From positions 1 through 44,753 of the forward strand of contig JAQWIX010000044.1 of NCBI GenBank assembly GCA_029248675.1: DNA of 44,753 nucleotides, read 5' to 3'. A program made the position numbers and the translations under genes. Shown one piece after another: positions 9,236-20,566 of this stretch. The notes beneath the pieces are model-generated. The model saw nothing but the letters and a program-made list of their open reading frames with translations, ran no database searches and was not told where the DNA came from. This stretch comes from Pseudomonadales bacterium. GTDB taxonomy: Bacteria > Pseudomonadota > Gammaproteobacteria > Pseudomonadales > Azotimanducaceae. Positions within the stretch are counted from its first letter, which is position 1, and every line of letters starts with the position of its first letter.

Positions 9236-11152
9236 ATGACGTTGAACAGAGTTAAAAAACTTGGGAGTTTTGTTGCTGACCAAATCGCCGCCGGCGAAGT
9301 GGTGGAACGCCCATCGTCCATCGTTAAGGAACTGCTGGAAAACAGCCTAGACGCCAAGGCTACGAATATTGAGGTGCGTACAGAAGCAGGCGGAGTCGAT
9401 CTGGTTTGGATCCGGGATAACGGCAGCGGTATTCACGCCGACGACTTACCTTTGGCATTACAGCGTCATGCCACCAGCAAGATTCAATCCGCCGAGGATC
9501 TCGTCGGTATCGGAAGCCTTGGCTTTCGAGGCGAAGCCTTGGCCAGCGTGGCCTCGGTAGCCAAGGTGCGCCTCAGCTCCGCCGTCGAGCCACAGGGCGG
9601 CGGTTGGTTTATTGAAAGCCATGGTGGCGAGGTGATTGAAAGCGGCCCGGTCGCCCATGCCCAAGGCACCACGGTGGAGGTGCGAGACCTCTTCTACAAC
9701 ACGCCAGCCCGACGGAAGTTTCTCAAAGCCGAGCGCACAGAGGTGGCCCAAATTGATCAAACTCTGCGACGTTTGAGTTTGGCCCACATGGATGTGGGTT
9801 TTACCTTGGCTCAGACGAGAACGTCAGGAAGTTCTGCCCGAGTGAATCGGCCGCTCACTTTAGCCGCCGGAAATCCAGAGGACCGGTTGGCAAGAGTGCT
9901 AAGTCAGGACTTCGTTGAAAACTCGGTTTACATCGACGAACAAAATCAAGATCTGCGGATCTACGGCTGGGTGGGGCTGCCCCATCACAACCGCCGTCAA
10001 ATGGATCAGCAGTTTTTCTACGTGAACGGTCGGGCCATTCGCGACAAGTTAGTAGGCCACGCCATTCGGCAAGCTTACAGTGATGTGATGTTTCACGGCC
10101 GGCATGCGGTCTACGTTCTGTATTTACAGGTACCCGCTGACGGCGTTGACGTGAATGTTCACCCAACCAAACACGAGGTGCGTTTTCGTGACGCCCGTCA
10201 GGTCCACGATTTTATTTTTTCCAGTCTAAATCGCGCCTTGCGAAGTTTGCGTCCGGGACCACTGGGTGAGATGAATGAGCCACAAGGTTCCACTGATACC
10301 GGTTTTGCCGAGCCAGTGCGGCCGAGCCTGACAAGCCAGCGACCCTTTGATCTGCCCAGCCGCCCCAGTGCTGGGGCACCTGCCGGCGGCCTGGCCCAGC
10401 TCATTCACGAGCATGGTTCAGGCCCATCCCAAAGCGATGTTGGTCCACAGTCAGGCTTAGTCGGCGCCCGGGCCGGCCGAGCAATTGTAGGAGAGCAACG
10501 GGTCGACTGGCCTCGTGCCGAAGTGCAAGCGGGCACTGAACCCGACTCGGAACGAAGCGAAGAGAATGGTCACCCGCTGGGCTATGCCGTTGCCCAACTG
10601 CACGGGGTCTACATCTTGGCTCAAAACCGACAGGGCTTGGTGGTGGTGGATATGCATGCGGCACACGAACGCATCGTTTACGAACAAATGAAAGCGGATC
10701 AGGCCAAGGAAGGCATTGCCCGCCAGCGATTGCTTGTGCCATTGATCTTCGACGTCAGCGAAAACGAAGCGGATCTAGTAGAAGAAAGCGCTGAACAATT
10801 TGACGAGGCGGGCCTAGTTGTCGAACGCATGGGATTGTCCAGTGTTGTCGTGCGCGAAGTCCCCGTGTTGCTGGCCAAGGCCAATATCCAGCAGATGGTG
10901 CAAGACATGTTGGGCGAGCTGGCTGAATTTGGCACCGGCGAAAGCGTTGCTCGAAAGAATTTCGACGTGCTGGCCACCCTTGCCTGTCGAGGTTCCGTGC
11001 GGGCCAACCGCCACCTGACCCTGACCGAAATGAACGCGCTGCTACGCTCCATGGAGGTCACGGAAAATGCTGGCCTGTGCAACCATGGTAGACCTACGGT
11101 GATTCAGCGCTCTCTGGCAGAACTAGACCGCCTGTTTTTGCGCGGGCAGTAG
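9236..11152 (+). CDS. mutL: DNA mismatch repair protein MutL
   Basis: ENSLDAKATNIEV, IRDNGSGI, SLGFRGEALASV GHKL ATPase motifs; CNHGRPT C-terminus. Confidence 0.97.
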   Translation: MTLNRVKKLGSFVADQIAAGEVVERPSSIVKELLENSLDAKATNIEVRTEAGGVDLVWIRDNGSGIHADDLPLALQRHATSKIQSAEDLVGIGSLGFRGEALASVASVAKVRLSSAVEPQGGGWFIESHGGEVIESGPVAHAQGTTVEVRDLFYNTPARRKFLKAERTEVAQIDQTLRRLSLAHMDVGFTLAQTRTSGSSARVNRPLTLAAGNPEDRLARVLSQDFVENSVYIDEQNQDLRIYGWVGLPHHNRRQMDQQFFYVNGRAIRDKLVGHAIRQAYSDVMFHGRHAVYVLYLQVPADGVDVNVHPTKHEVRFRDARQVHDFIFSSLNRALRSLRPGPLGEMNEPQGSTDTGFAEPVRPSLTSQRPFDLPSRPSAGAPAGGLAQLIHEHGSGPSQSDVGPQSGLVGARAGRAIVGEQRVDWPRAEVQAGTEPDSERSEENGHPLGYAVAQLHGVYILAQNRQGLVVVDMHAAHERIVYEQMKADQAKEGIARQRLLVPLIFDVSENEADLVEESAEQFDEAGLVVERMGLSSVVVREVPVLLAKANIQQMVQDMLGELAEFGTGESVARKNFDVLATLACRGSVRANRHLTLTEMNALLRSMEVTENAGLCNHGRPTVIQRSLAELDRLFLRGQ

Positions 11153-11156
11153 CCCG

Positions 11157-12125
11157 ATGGCGACGTCTGAGGGATTTGCCGACCCCAACTCGGTACTAAT
11201 CATTTGCGGGCCTACTGCTATTGGCAAGACCGCGGTTGCCATGGCGGTACAGGATGCATTGGGGGGTGCGGACAAGGTGCAACTGATCAGTGCCGATTCG
11301 GCGCTTATCTATCGTGGTATGGACATAGGTACCGCCAAGCCAACCCCAGAAGAACTGGCCACCTACCCGCACAAGCTGGTAGATATTCTTGATCCGGCGG
11401 AAAGTTATTCCGCCGCGGATTTTGTGGCAGATTCCGATGCTGCCATCCAACAGGCGCTGCAGGCGCAGAAGAAACCAGTATTTGTTGGCGGCACCATGAT
11501 GTATCTGAAGTGTCTGCTGGAGGGCATTGCCGATCTGCCAGCCACAGATCACCTAGCTCGCCAAACCCTAGAACAAGAACTGGCGCAAAAGGGCGCAGAA
11601 GCTCTGCATGCAGAGTTACAGGCCCAAGATCCTCAGGTGGCAGCTAACATTCATCCGAATAACCATCAGCGCTTGCTCCGGGCCCTGGCCGTTGTTCGTA
11701 CTACCGGAGGATCTCTGACAGATCACTGGCAGCAAAAGGCCAGCGGCGCGTTGAGTGAGCGTTTAGGGGTCGCTTCTCAGACCGTAATAATGATGCCCAA
11801 GGATCGCACCAAGCTGCATCAGCGTATCGCTGCACGATTCTCCCAAATGCTGTCAGATGGGTTTCTTGGGGAAGTTGAGGACCTGATGGATCGGGGAGAC
11901 TTGCACCGCGATCTGCCGTCCATGCGAGCGGTGGGTTATCGTCAAGCATGGGGCCATTTGCTGGGCGAAGTGGATCAGCAGACGTTTGTAGACCAAGGCA
12001 TCGCGGCAACGCGTCAGTTGGCAAAGCGGCAGCTTACTTGGCTGCGAAAATGGCCCAGCGCCTCGGTTGTGGTATCGGACAATCCAAACGAGACGACGTC
12101 GCTGATTTTATCCGGCAGCCCTTGA
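11157..12125 (+). CDS. miaA: tRNA dimethylallyltransferase
   Basis: ICGPTAIGKTAVAMA, SADSALIYRGMDIGTAKPT, FVGGTMMYLKCLLEGI. Confidence 0.97.
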   Translation: MATSEGFADPNSVLIICGPTAIGKTAVAMAVQDALGGADKVQLISADSALIYRGMDIGTAKPTPEELATYPHKLVDILDPAESYSAADFVADSDAAIQQALQAQKKPVFVGGTMMYLKCLLEGIADLPATDHLARQTLEQELAQKGAEALHAELQAQDPQVAANIHPNNHQRLLRALAVVRTTGGSLTDHWQQKASGALSERLGVASQTVIMMPKDRTKLHQRIAARFSQMLSDGFLGEVEDLMDRGDLHRDLPSMRAVGYRQAWGHLLGEVDQQTFVDQGIAATRQLAKRQLTWLRKWPSASVVVSDNPNETTSLILSGSP

Positions 12126-12404
12126 ACCCTTAGGCGTGAAGGTGCCGTTTGGAAGCTGCATGTCGCGTCAGTGTTTTAACTGCATCACACCTTGAGTAAA
12201 CAATGCCCCTTGGTTAGTGAAACCTCCCGAGCATGGGAATAGGTTAGCTCAGCGCCTGTGACCTCAAACGCCATCAACGGCGACACTGGAGGAACCCCCA
12301 AGGTTTCCAGCGTCAGGTTGAAAGGTATACGACACAGGAAAAGTCTTCGTCAGCAAGGCGCTGGCTGGGCTTTAAAAAAAGTCCAACGAGATGGCGAAAG
12401 TGAT

Positions 12405-12410
12405 TATACT
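12405..12410 (+). promoter_or_regulatory. Possible -10 element (TATACT) upstream of hfq
   Basis: gtgatTATACTcgg, about 158 bp upstream of the likely hfq start; -35 match is weak (TCCAAC at 17-bp spacing). Confidence 0.3.
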
Positions 12411-12568
12411 CGGCGCGGCTCGGCTCTTAGCTTGTCGCGTTAGTAATCACAATCGCTTGTTAACCCATCAATGAAGATGGCTAGCGTACCCCCTCTGCGG
12501 AAGACACTTGTGCGAAAGAAAGCCAGATGCGCGCGATCCTAATAGGCGTACCAACCGGGGAAGTAGAT

Positions 12569-12829
12569 ATGCAAGAAGAAAAAAGAGTGAAGAACAACGT
12601 CTCTAGAGGCCACAGCCTGCAAGACCCCTATCTCAATGCGCTGCGGCGTGAACGTGTCTCCGTATCGATCTTTCTTGTCAACGGCATAAAGCTGCAAGGA
12701 GAGATCGAGTCTTTCGATCAGTTTGTGATTTTGCTGAAAAACACAGTGAGTCAAATGGTCTACAAGCACGGTATTTCCACGGTTGTGCCCGCTCGCAATG
12801 TCACGGTGAATGATCGAGATTACGACTAG
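12569..12829 (+). CDS. hfq: RNA chaperone Hfq
   Basis: [63 protein letters not shown]. Start ambiguous (12527 ATG, 12569 ATG or a downstream GTG). Confidence 0.96.
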   Translation: MQEEKRVKNNVSRGHSLQDPYLNALRRERVSVSIFLVNGIKLQGEIESFDQFVILLKNTVSQMVYKHGISTVVPARNVTVNDRDYD

Positions 12830-12959
12830 CTGCCTGAGCAACTTGGATCGGGGAGACCCGGCGAAGTATCTGTCCCGCCAAAGTCATCTTTGTCGGCTTG
12901 AAATCTGCCAGTTTGATGCCACTGTGTGCTAGTGGCGAACCAGCTTATAGACATACTTA

Positions 12960-14228
12960 ATGCTTTTTGAACGGCCAGAAGCTGGCCGCAGGGCCGTGCT
13001 GTTGCAGGTAGACCTGCGCCGGCAAGACAACCCGGACCAAGAGGAATTTGCAGAGCTTGCGCGCTCTGCAGAGATCGATGTTGTGCAGGTTGAAAACGCC
13101 AAGCGCGATGCCCCGCACCCCCGCTGGTTTATCGGTAGCGGTAAGGTGGATGAACTCAAGACGCTGCTGGCTTGGGCCGATGCGTCTCTGCTGTTGATTA
13201 ATCACGATTTGTCGCCGGGTCAGCAGCGTAATTTAGAGCAGGCCTTGAACTGCCGCATGATCACTCGAACAGAGCTGATATTGACCATTTTTGCTGAACG
13301 GGCGCGTAGTCATGAAGGCCAGCTGCAGGTTGAGCTGGCTCAGTTAAAGCATGCGCAGACCCGCTTGGTACGCGGCTGGACGCACTTGGATCGACAGAAG
13401 GGTGGCATCGGCATGCGCGGCGCCGGTGAGAAACAAATTGAGCTGGATCAACGAATGTTGGCCGAGCGGGTGAAAGCCACGGAACAAAAACTTCAGGATG
13501 TATGCCGGCGCAGGGTACAGAGTCGGCGAGGCCGTGACCGTCGGGGTACGCCTACCGTGTCGCTAGTTGGCTATACCAACGCCGGCAAATCCACGCTGTT
13601 TAACGCCATCACCAAAGCAGAGGTGTTTGCAGAGAACCTGCTCTTTGCCACCCTAGACCCCACCACTCGGAAGATCGACGTGCCAGGGGCGGGAAATGTT
13701 GTTATGACCGATACCGTGGGTTTTGTTAGCGCTCTGCCTCACGCTCTGGTGCAAGCGTTTAAAGCAACGCTTGAGGAAGTGGTGCATTCGGACTTGCTGC
13801 TGCACATTGTGGATGCCGCAGACCCGTTGCGGGACGAACGCATTGAACAGGTTAATGGCGTGCTGGATGAGATTGGTGCCAGCGAAGTGCCTCAGCTGGT
13901 CGTGCTGAACAAGGCTGACTTGCTCACTACCCAGCAGAAACAAGACTGCAATAGCGCGAGTCTGGTGTCTGCAGTGACTGGCGAAGGGGTTGATGGGCTG
14001 CTCAATGCCATTGGTGCAGCGCTGGGGGTTGTGGCCCCGCATCAGGTGAGGCTTGGGCCAGAGGATGGTAAAAACCGAGCTTGGTTGTACCAATCTGGTG
14101 CGGTGTTAAGCGAAACTATGCTGACAGATGGCAGCGTGCGGCTTACAGTACAGGCCGACGATAAGATGCTAGGTCAAATGCGGCAGCGTCAGGTAGTTAT
14201 AGAGAGCTCTGAAGCGTGCAGCACCTAA
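12960..14228 (+). CDS. hflX: Ribosome rescue GTPase HflX
   Basis: HPRWFIGSGKVDEL, GGIGMRGAGEKQIELD, VGYTNAGKSTLFNAIT. Confidence 0.96.
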   Translation: MLFERPEAGRRAVLLQVDLRRQDNPDQEEFAELARSAEIDVVQVENAKRDAPHPRWFIGSGKVDELKTLLAWADASLLLINHDLSPGQQRNLEQALNCRMITRTELILTIFAERARSHEGQLQVELAQLKHAQTRLVRGWTHLDRQKGGIGMRGAGEKQIELDQRMLAERVKATEQKLQDVCRRRVQSRRGRDRRGTPTVSLVGYTNAGKSTLFNAITKAEVFAENLLFATLDPTTRKIDVPGAGNVVMTDTVGFVSALPHALVQAFKATLEEVVHSDLLLHIVDAADPLRDERIEQVNGVLDEIGASEVPQLVVLNKADLLTTQQKQDCNSASLVSAVTGEGVDGLLNAIGAALGVVAPHQVRLGPEDGKNRAWLYQSGAVLSETMLTDGSVRLTVQADDKMLGQMRQRQVVIESSEACST

Positions 14229-14333
14229 GAAATTACAAGTTTTGGTCAGCCCGAGTTGACCTCAGCGGATGGGAAGAAAACCAAATCTGGTCAACGTGGA
14301 CCAGAGACACATTTAAACTTTCGGAGCAAAATT

Positions 14334-15479
14334 ATGGCGTGGAATGAGTCAGGCGGTGGAGACAAAGACCCCTGGGGAAATCGCGGCAACAATAACGACG
14401 GTCCCCCGGATTTAGACGAGGCGATTCGCAAGCTGCAAGGCCAACTATCTGGAATGTTCGGCGGTGGTGGTGGCCAAGGAAGCAAGGGCGGATCCGGTAA
14501 CGGGCTGTCCTCTGGCTCTATTGGGCTGGTGATTCTGCTGGCACTTGGTCTGTATGGATTTGCAGGCGTGTATCAGGTGGATGAGCAGGAACGCGGCGTT
14601 ATTTTCCGTTTTGGTCAGGTGCTTCCGGCAGAAGTAGGGCCGGGTCTGCACTGGAACCCGCCGCTCATTGATCAGGTGGATTTGGTTAACGTGACTCAGG
14701 TTCAGTCCCACAGTCATCAGGCCTTAATGTTGACCGAAGACGAAAACATTGTAGATGTAAGTCTGACCGTTCAGTGGGTTATTGATAGCGCGCCCAACTT
14801 TCTGGTAAACGTCCGCGAGCCTCGGGACAGCTTAGCTCAGGCCACGGAAAGTGCCCTGCGCCATGTCGTGGGTTCGGCATCCATGGACGAGGTGATTACC
14901 GATGGTCGTGAGGCCATAGCTATTGAGGTTCAGGATCGCCTGCAAAGCTACCTGCGCAGTTATGGGGCCGGCATTGACGTCACAAAGGTCAACATCGACC
15001 GTAGTGCGCCACCGGTGCAGGTGCAAGATGCGTTTAACGACGTGCAAAAAGCTAAGGAAGATCAGCAAAAATTCATCAACCAAGCGACGGCCTATGCTCA
15101 GCAGGTGGTGCCAGAAGCTCGAGGCCGAGCCCAGCGTCAGCTGGAAGAGGCCCAAGGGTATCGTGACCGGGTGATTGCACGTTCAGAGGGTGAAGCCCAA
15201 CGCTTTGAGAAGCTTCTAGTGGAGTATTCTCAAGCCAAGCAAGTGACCCGCGATCGTTTGTACATTGATGCCATGGAGAACGTCTTTAAAAACTCCAGCA
15301 AGGTCATGATCGACGTTAAAGGTGGCAACAACATGATGTACCTGCCTCTGGATAAAATCGGACAGGGCACCACTAGCGGCACGAGCAACGAAGTTCAAGT
15401 TTTGCGCCGAGAGCTGGAGCAGATGCGTAGAGACCTAGCCACTAGCCGATCAACGAGTAGTCGCGTACGCGGTAACTAA
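14334..15479 (+). CDS. hflK: FtsH protease modulator HflK
   Basis: MAWNESGGGDKDPWGNRGNNNDGPPDLDEAIRKLQGQLSGMFGGGGG start plus SPFH domain. Track start 14256 is probably too early. Confidence 0.95.
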   Translation: MAWNESGGGDKDPWGNRGNNNDGPPDLDEAIRKLQGQLSGMFGGGGGQGSKGGSGNGLSSGSIGLVILLALGLYGFAGVYQVDEQERGVIFRFGQVLPAEVGPGLHWNPPLIDQVDLVNVTQVQSHSHQALMLTEDENIVDVSLTVQWVIDSAPNFLVNVREPRDSLAQATESALRHVVGSASMDEVITDGREAIAIEVQDRLQSYLRSYGAGIDVTKVNIDRSAPPVQVQDAFNDVQKAKEDQQKFINQATAYAQQVVPEARGRAQRQLEEAQGYRDRVIARSEGEAQRFEKLLVEYSQAKQVTRDRLYIDAMENVFKNSSKVMIDVKGGNNMMYLPLDKIGQGTTSGTSNEVQVLRRELEQMRRDLATSRSTSSRVRGN

Positions 15480-15530
15480 GCAGCGCTCCTCGCGCCCTTA
15501 GTTAATACGTACAGTATTGGAGACATTTTT

Positions 15531-16403
15531 ATGCCTATGAAAACTTTTTTAGTAGCGGCCTTTTTGCTCATTGGAGTGGGCTTGTTTAATCAATCCGCCT
15601 ATCGGGTTATGGAAACCGAGAAAGCAATCTTGCTGGAGTTCGGTAATTTGATCGACGCGGGCCTAGAGCCGGGCCTGCATTTCAAACTGCCCATTGCCCA
15701 AGAGGTGAAGAAATTCGACGCTCGGGTTTTGACCTTGGATTCTCAGGGTGAAACTTACTACACTCTCGAAAAGAAACCGCTAATCGTAGATTCCTTCGTG
15801 AAGTGGCGTGTAGCGGATATCGAGCGCTTTTACACCGGCACGTCCTTTGACGAGCGTCGTGCTCAGCGCCTGCTTCAGGAGCGCGTCAACGAAGGTCTAC
15901 GTAACCAGATCAGCCGACGGGATATGAGTGAAGTTATTTCCGGTCAACGAGATGAACTCATGAACGAGCTGCGTGCGGATCTAGATGCGGTGATGCGTGA
16001 GTCTGTTGGTCTCGAAGTGGTAGATGTGCGAGTAAAGAAAATCGATCTGCCAGCGGAAGTGTCCACAACCGTCTATGAGCGAATGAACTCAGAGCGGGAA
16101 ATTGAAGCCAAGCAATATCGAGCCGAGGGCCAAGAGCAGGCTCTGGCAATTCGTGCTAAGGCGGACCGAGATGCCGTGGTCATTGAAGCAGAAGCGTACA
16201 GGGCCAGTGAGTTACTGCGAGGCGATGGGGATGCCAAGGCGGCAGAGATTTACGCCGGAGCCTTCAATCAAGACCCAGAGTTTTATGGCTTTTATCGCAG
16301 CATCAATGCCTATGGCGAGGTGTTCAAAGACAAAAGCGACCTCTTGGTTCTCGATCCAGACAGCGACTTCTTCAGATACTTGGAAAGTGGCAAAGCTCAA
16401 TGA
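15531..16403 (+). CDS. hflC: FtsH protease modulator HflC
   Basis: SPFH protein directly after hflK; ...DPEFYGFYRSINAYGEVFKDKSDLLVLDPDSDFFRYL. Confidence 0.95.
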   Translation: MPMKTFLVAAFLLIGVGLFNQSAYRVMETEKAILLEFGNLIDAGLEPGLHFKLPIAQEVKKFDARVLTLDSQGETYYTLEKKPLIVDSFVKWRVADIERFYTGTSFDERRAQRLLQERVNEGLRNQISRRDMSEVISGQRDELMNELRADLDAVMRESVGLEVVDVRVKKIDLPAEVSTTVYERMNSEREIEAKQYRAEGQEQALAIRAKADRDAVVIEAEAYRASELLRGDGDAKAAEIYAGAFNQDPEFYGFYRSINAYGEVFKDKSDLLVLDPDSDFFRYLESGKAQ

Positions 16404-16441
16404 GCCGCTACTAATTCGATAGCTAGACCGGCGTAAAATCT

Positions 16442-17632
16442 ATGAGTACACATTGGCGTCTGCCCAAGGGGGTAGATGAAGTTCTGCCGCCTCAAGCCTG
16501 GGAGCTTGAGCGTCTGCGTCGCCGGGTTCTTGACGTATTCGTCAGCTGGGGCTACGACTATTTAGAGCCACCGGTGATTGAGTACTTGGATGCGCTACTG
16601 GTCGGTAGTGGCGAAGACCTAGACCTGCAAACCTTAAAAGTAGTGGATCAATCCAGTGGCCGGCAGTTGGGCGTTCGAGCGGATATGACATCTCAGGCTG
16701 TGCGTGTGGACGCCCACAGTCGCCCCAGCGATAACATCCAGCGTTTTTGTTATTCCGGACCAGTGGTGTTCGCTAAACCCCAAGGAAATCAAACTTCCAG
16801 AGTGCCGTTAAAAGCTGGCGCAGAGATCTTTGGTGCCAGCGGCATAGCGGCGGATGCGGAGGTCATTGGGCTAATGCTCGAAGCCTTGGATGCAGCCGGT
16901 ATGCAAGCGCCGGTGTTGTTGCTCGGCCATATGGGTATTTATCGCGGTTTGGTGGCGCGTCTTATTGAAGAGGGCGGCCTAGACCCTGCGGACCAAGGTC
17001 AGTTATTCAGCTGTATCCAGCGCAAGGGTGCCAGCGACATTGCGGCTCTGTTGGGCCAAGGCACCATCGCGGACATGGTGATCGGTTTGCCGGACCTTAT
17101 GGGCGACCCAAGTATTTTCCCCGTGGCTCGAGGACTGCTGCAAGGCGCCCCCTCTGCCGTCGAAAAATCCTTGGCAGAGCTGGAGGGCCTAGCGGCCCTG
17201 GTGGCGCAAAATCATCCTCAGGTGGATATGCGTATTGACGTTTCCGAACTCTCTGGATACGGCTACCATAACGGCCCGGTCTTTGCGGTCTATCATCCCG
17301 AACATGGCAGTGCGTTAGCACAAGGCGGGCGCTACGATGGCGTCGGTGAAGTGTTCGGTCGTGGTCGACCAGCCACCGGCTTTGATCTGAATCTGAAGCA
17401 ATTGATGTCGAAGGATGCGAGCCCCATCGGCGGGTATTTCGCGCCCTATGTCCAAGAAGATCGACGGTTGGGCCTAAATAGCTTCGTGCGCGGGCTGCGC
17501 GCCAAGGGCGACCGGGTGGTGGTAGCAGTCAACGACGGTGAAGAGCCGCAAGCCGGTTGTCAGGGCTTGGTCGTTGAAGATCAAGGCCAATGGCAAATAC
17601 AGACAACGGGTGAGTTCACCGACAAAGGTTGA
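16442..17632 (+). CDS. hisZ: ATP phosphoribosyltransferase regulatory subunit
   Basis: HisRS-like; WRLPKGVDEVLPPQAWELERLRR, GYDYLEPPVIEY, between hflC and purA as in pseudomonads. Confidence 0.92.
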   Translation: MSTHWRLPKGVDEVLPPQAWELERLRRRVLDVFVSWGYDYLEPPVIEYLDALLVGSGEDLDLQTLKVVDQSSGRQLGVRADMTSQAVRVDAHSRPSDNIQRFCYSGPVVFAKPQGNQTSRVPLKAGAEIFGASGIAADAEVIGLMLEALDAAGMQAPVLLLGHMGIYRGLVARLIEEGGLDPADQGQLFSCIQRKGASDIAALLGQGTIADMVIGLPDLMGDPSIFPVARGLLQGAPSAVEKSLAELEGLAALVAQNHPQVDMRIDVSELSGYGYHNGPVFAVYHPEHGSALAQGGRYDGVGEVFGRGRPATGFDLNLKQLMSKDASPIGGYFAPYVQEDRRLGLNSFVRGLRAKGDRVVVAVNDGEEPQAGCQGLVVEDQGQWQIQTTGEFTDKG

Positions 17633-17677
17633 ATCGCGAAGGATACAAGTGAGTCGTGGATAAAACGCGGGGCATAG

Positions 17678-19053
<1,376 letters not shown>

Positions 19054-19054
<1 letters not shown>

Positions 19055-19242
19055 TGGATTCGAAGCTGTTAGAGCTGTTGGTGTGCCCGGTCACGAAGAC
19101 TTCCTTGGTCTGGCAGCGAGACAAGGAAGAGTTGTGGTGTGTTGCCAGCCGGCTGGCCTACCCAATTGACGATGGCATCCCCGTTCTAATTCCCGAACAA
19201 GCTCGGCAGTTACAGGACGAGGAAGTGCAATCTATCCGGTGA
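19054..19242 (+). CDS. Trm112 / YcaR-family small protein
   Basis: MDSKLLELLVCPVTKTSLVWQ...LAYPIDDGIPVLIPEQAR. Confidence 0.9.
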
Positions 19243-19458
19243 TCTAGCCGGGCCAGAACGTTGGGCGCAGTTCGTTTTACTGGCTCGACGCTCACTCCAC
19301 GAAAGCTCCTGGGACATCTCCCGGGACAGGTTAGAGTCCTTCTTAAAATACTCCCGGGTCGCCAAAGAGTCAGTGCCGTGAATGGATTCGTTCACATTTC
19401 GTTGACCGCGCGCTACGTAGCCTGACTCTTCAACTAACACCTCTAAGCAGGATTTATT

Positions 19459-20409
19459 ATGAGTACAGCAAAGCTGGTCTCCATCCCCGATATGCCCGAC
19501 ATCGCCAACCGAGCGCTGTCCGAAGCCCAAGCCACCCTAGACTGGGTAGGTATGAGCAACGTCCATCAGCCGCTGAAAGTAAAAGACGGCGACCAAATGA
19601 AGGACGTCCACGCGAACATCCAAGTCTATGTAAACCTAGCCGATCCTTTGGCTAAGGGCATTCATATGTCTCGCCTTTACTTACTGCTGGACGAACACGC
19701 GGCCACACGACCGTTGACGGCTTCCGGGCTGAAAATGCTGTTAGGTTCCGTGCTTGAATCCCATCACGACCTCAGCACCAATGCCTTTGTGCAGTTTGAG
19801 TTTGACCACTTTGTGCGCCGACGGGCTTTGCTCAGCGATAACGTTGGCTGGGCCTCTTATCCCGTCATGGTCAAAGGTACCTTGATTAAGGGTGAAGTGG
19901 CGTTGGAGCTGTCGGTGGAAGTGCAGTATTCATCGACCTGCCCGTGCTCTGCAGCGCTTGCACGCCAGCTGATACAAGAGCAGTTCAAGAAAGATTTCGG
20001 TGCTGCTGGTGACGTGAGCATTAGCGATGTAAACGATTGGCTTGGTACTGAGGAAGGCATCTTAGCCACACCTCACAGTCAGCGTAGCACCGCCAAAATC
20101 TTGGTGCGGCTAGATACCAGTCAAGACGACTTGCCCATTACCCAACTCATCAATCATGTTGAGGATGCACTCAAGACCCCTGTTCAAAGCGCAGTAAAGC
20201 GAGAGGACGAGCAGGAGTTTGCCCGACTAAACGGTAAAAACTTGATGTTCATCGAAGACGCGGGCCGTCGCTTGAAGACCACGCTTAGCGACGACGAGCG
20301 GTGGCGTGACTTCTGGGTGCGAATAGAGCATCACGAAAGTTTGCACGCACACGATGCAGTAGGCGTTTTCACCAAGGGTGAAGAAGACGGTTATCTGCCA
20401 ATCCCCTAG
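19459..20409 (+). CDS. folE2: GTP cyclohydrolase FolE2 (type IB)
   Basis: 316 aa; EVQYSSTCPCSAALARQLI, MLGSVLESHHDLSTNAFVQ, RIEHHESLHAHDAVG. Confidence 0.93.
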   Translation: MSTAKLVSIPDMPDIANRALSEAQATLDWVGMSNVHQPLKVKDGDQMKDVHANIQVYVNLADPLAKGIHMSRLYLLLDEHAATRPLTASGLKMLLGSVLESHHDLSTNAFVQFEFDHFVRRRALLSDNVGWASYPVMVKGTLIKGEVALELSVEVQYSSTCPCSAALARQLIQEQFKKDFGAAGDVSISDVNDWLGTEEGILATPHSQRSTAKILVRLDTSQDDLPITQLINHVEDALKTPVQSAVKREDEQEFARLNGKNLMFIEDAGRRLKTTLSDDERWRDFWVRIEHHESLHAHDAVGVFTKGEEDGYLPIP

Positions 20410-20454
20410 TCCGGGATTTTGGAGAGTGATTTGAAAAGAAAATCACGCAACGTA

Positions 20455-20481
20455 AAAAGGGCCGGTAAGGCCCTTTTTTTT
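20455..20481 (+). terminator. Rho-independent terminator after folE2
   Basis: AAGGGCC-ggtaa-GGCCCTT followed by a T-run. Confidence 0.85.
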
Positions 20482-20566
20482 GTGCTGACAATGAGCCCCA
20501 TATGGAGCCAGCGCATCGAAAGTCTCAATGGCTGGCAGAAAGGACCCTGTGCTCGGGTCCCCGGCG

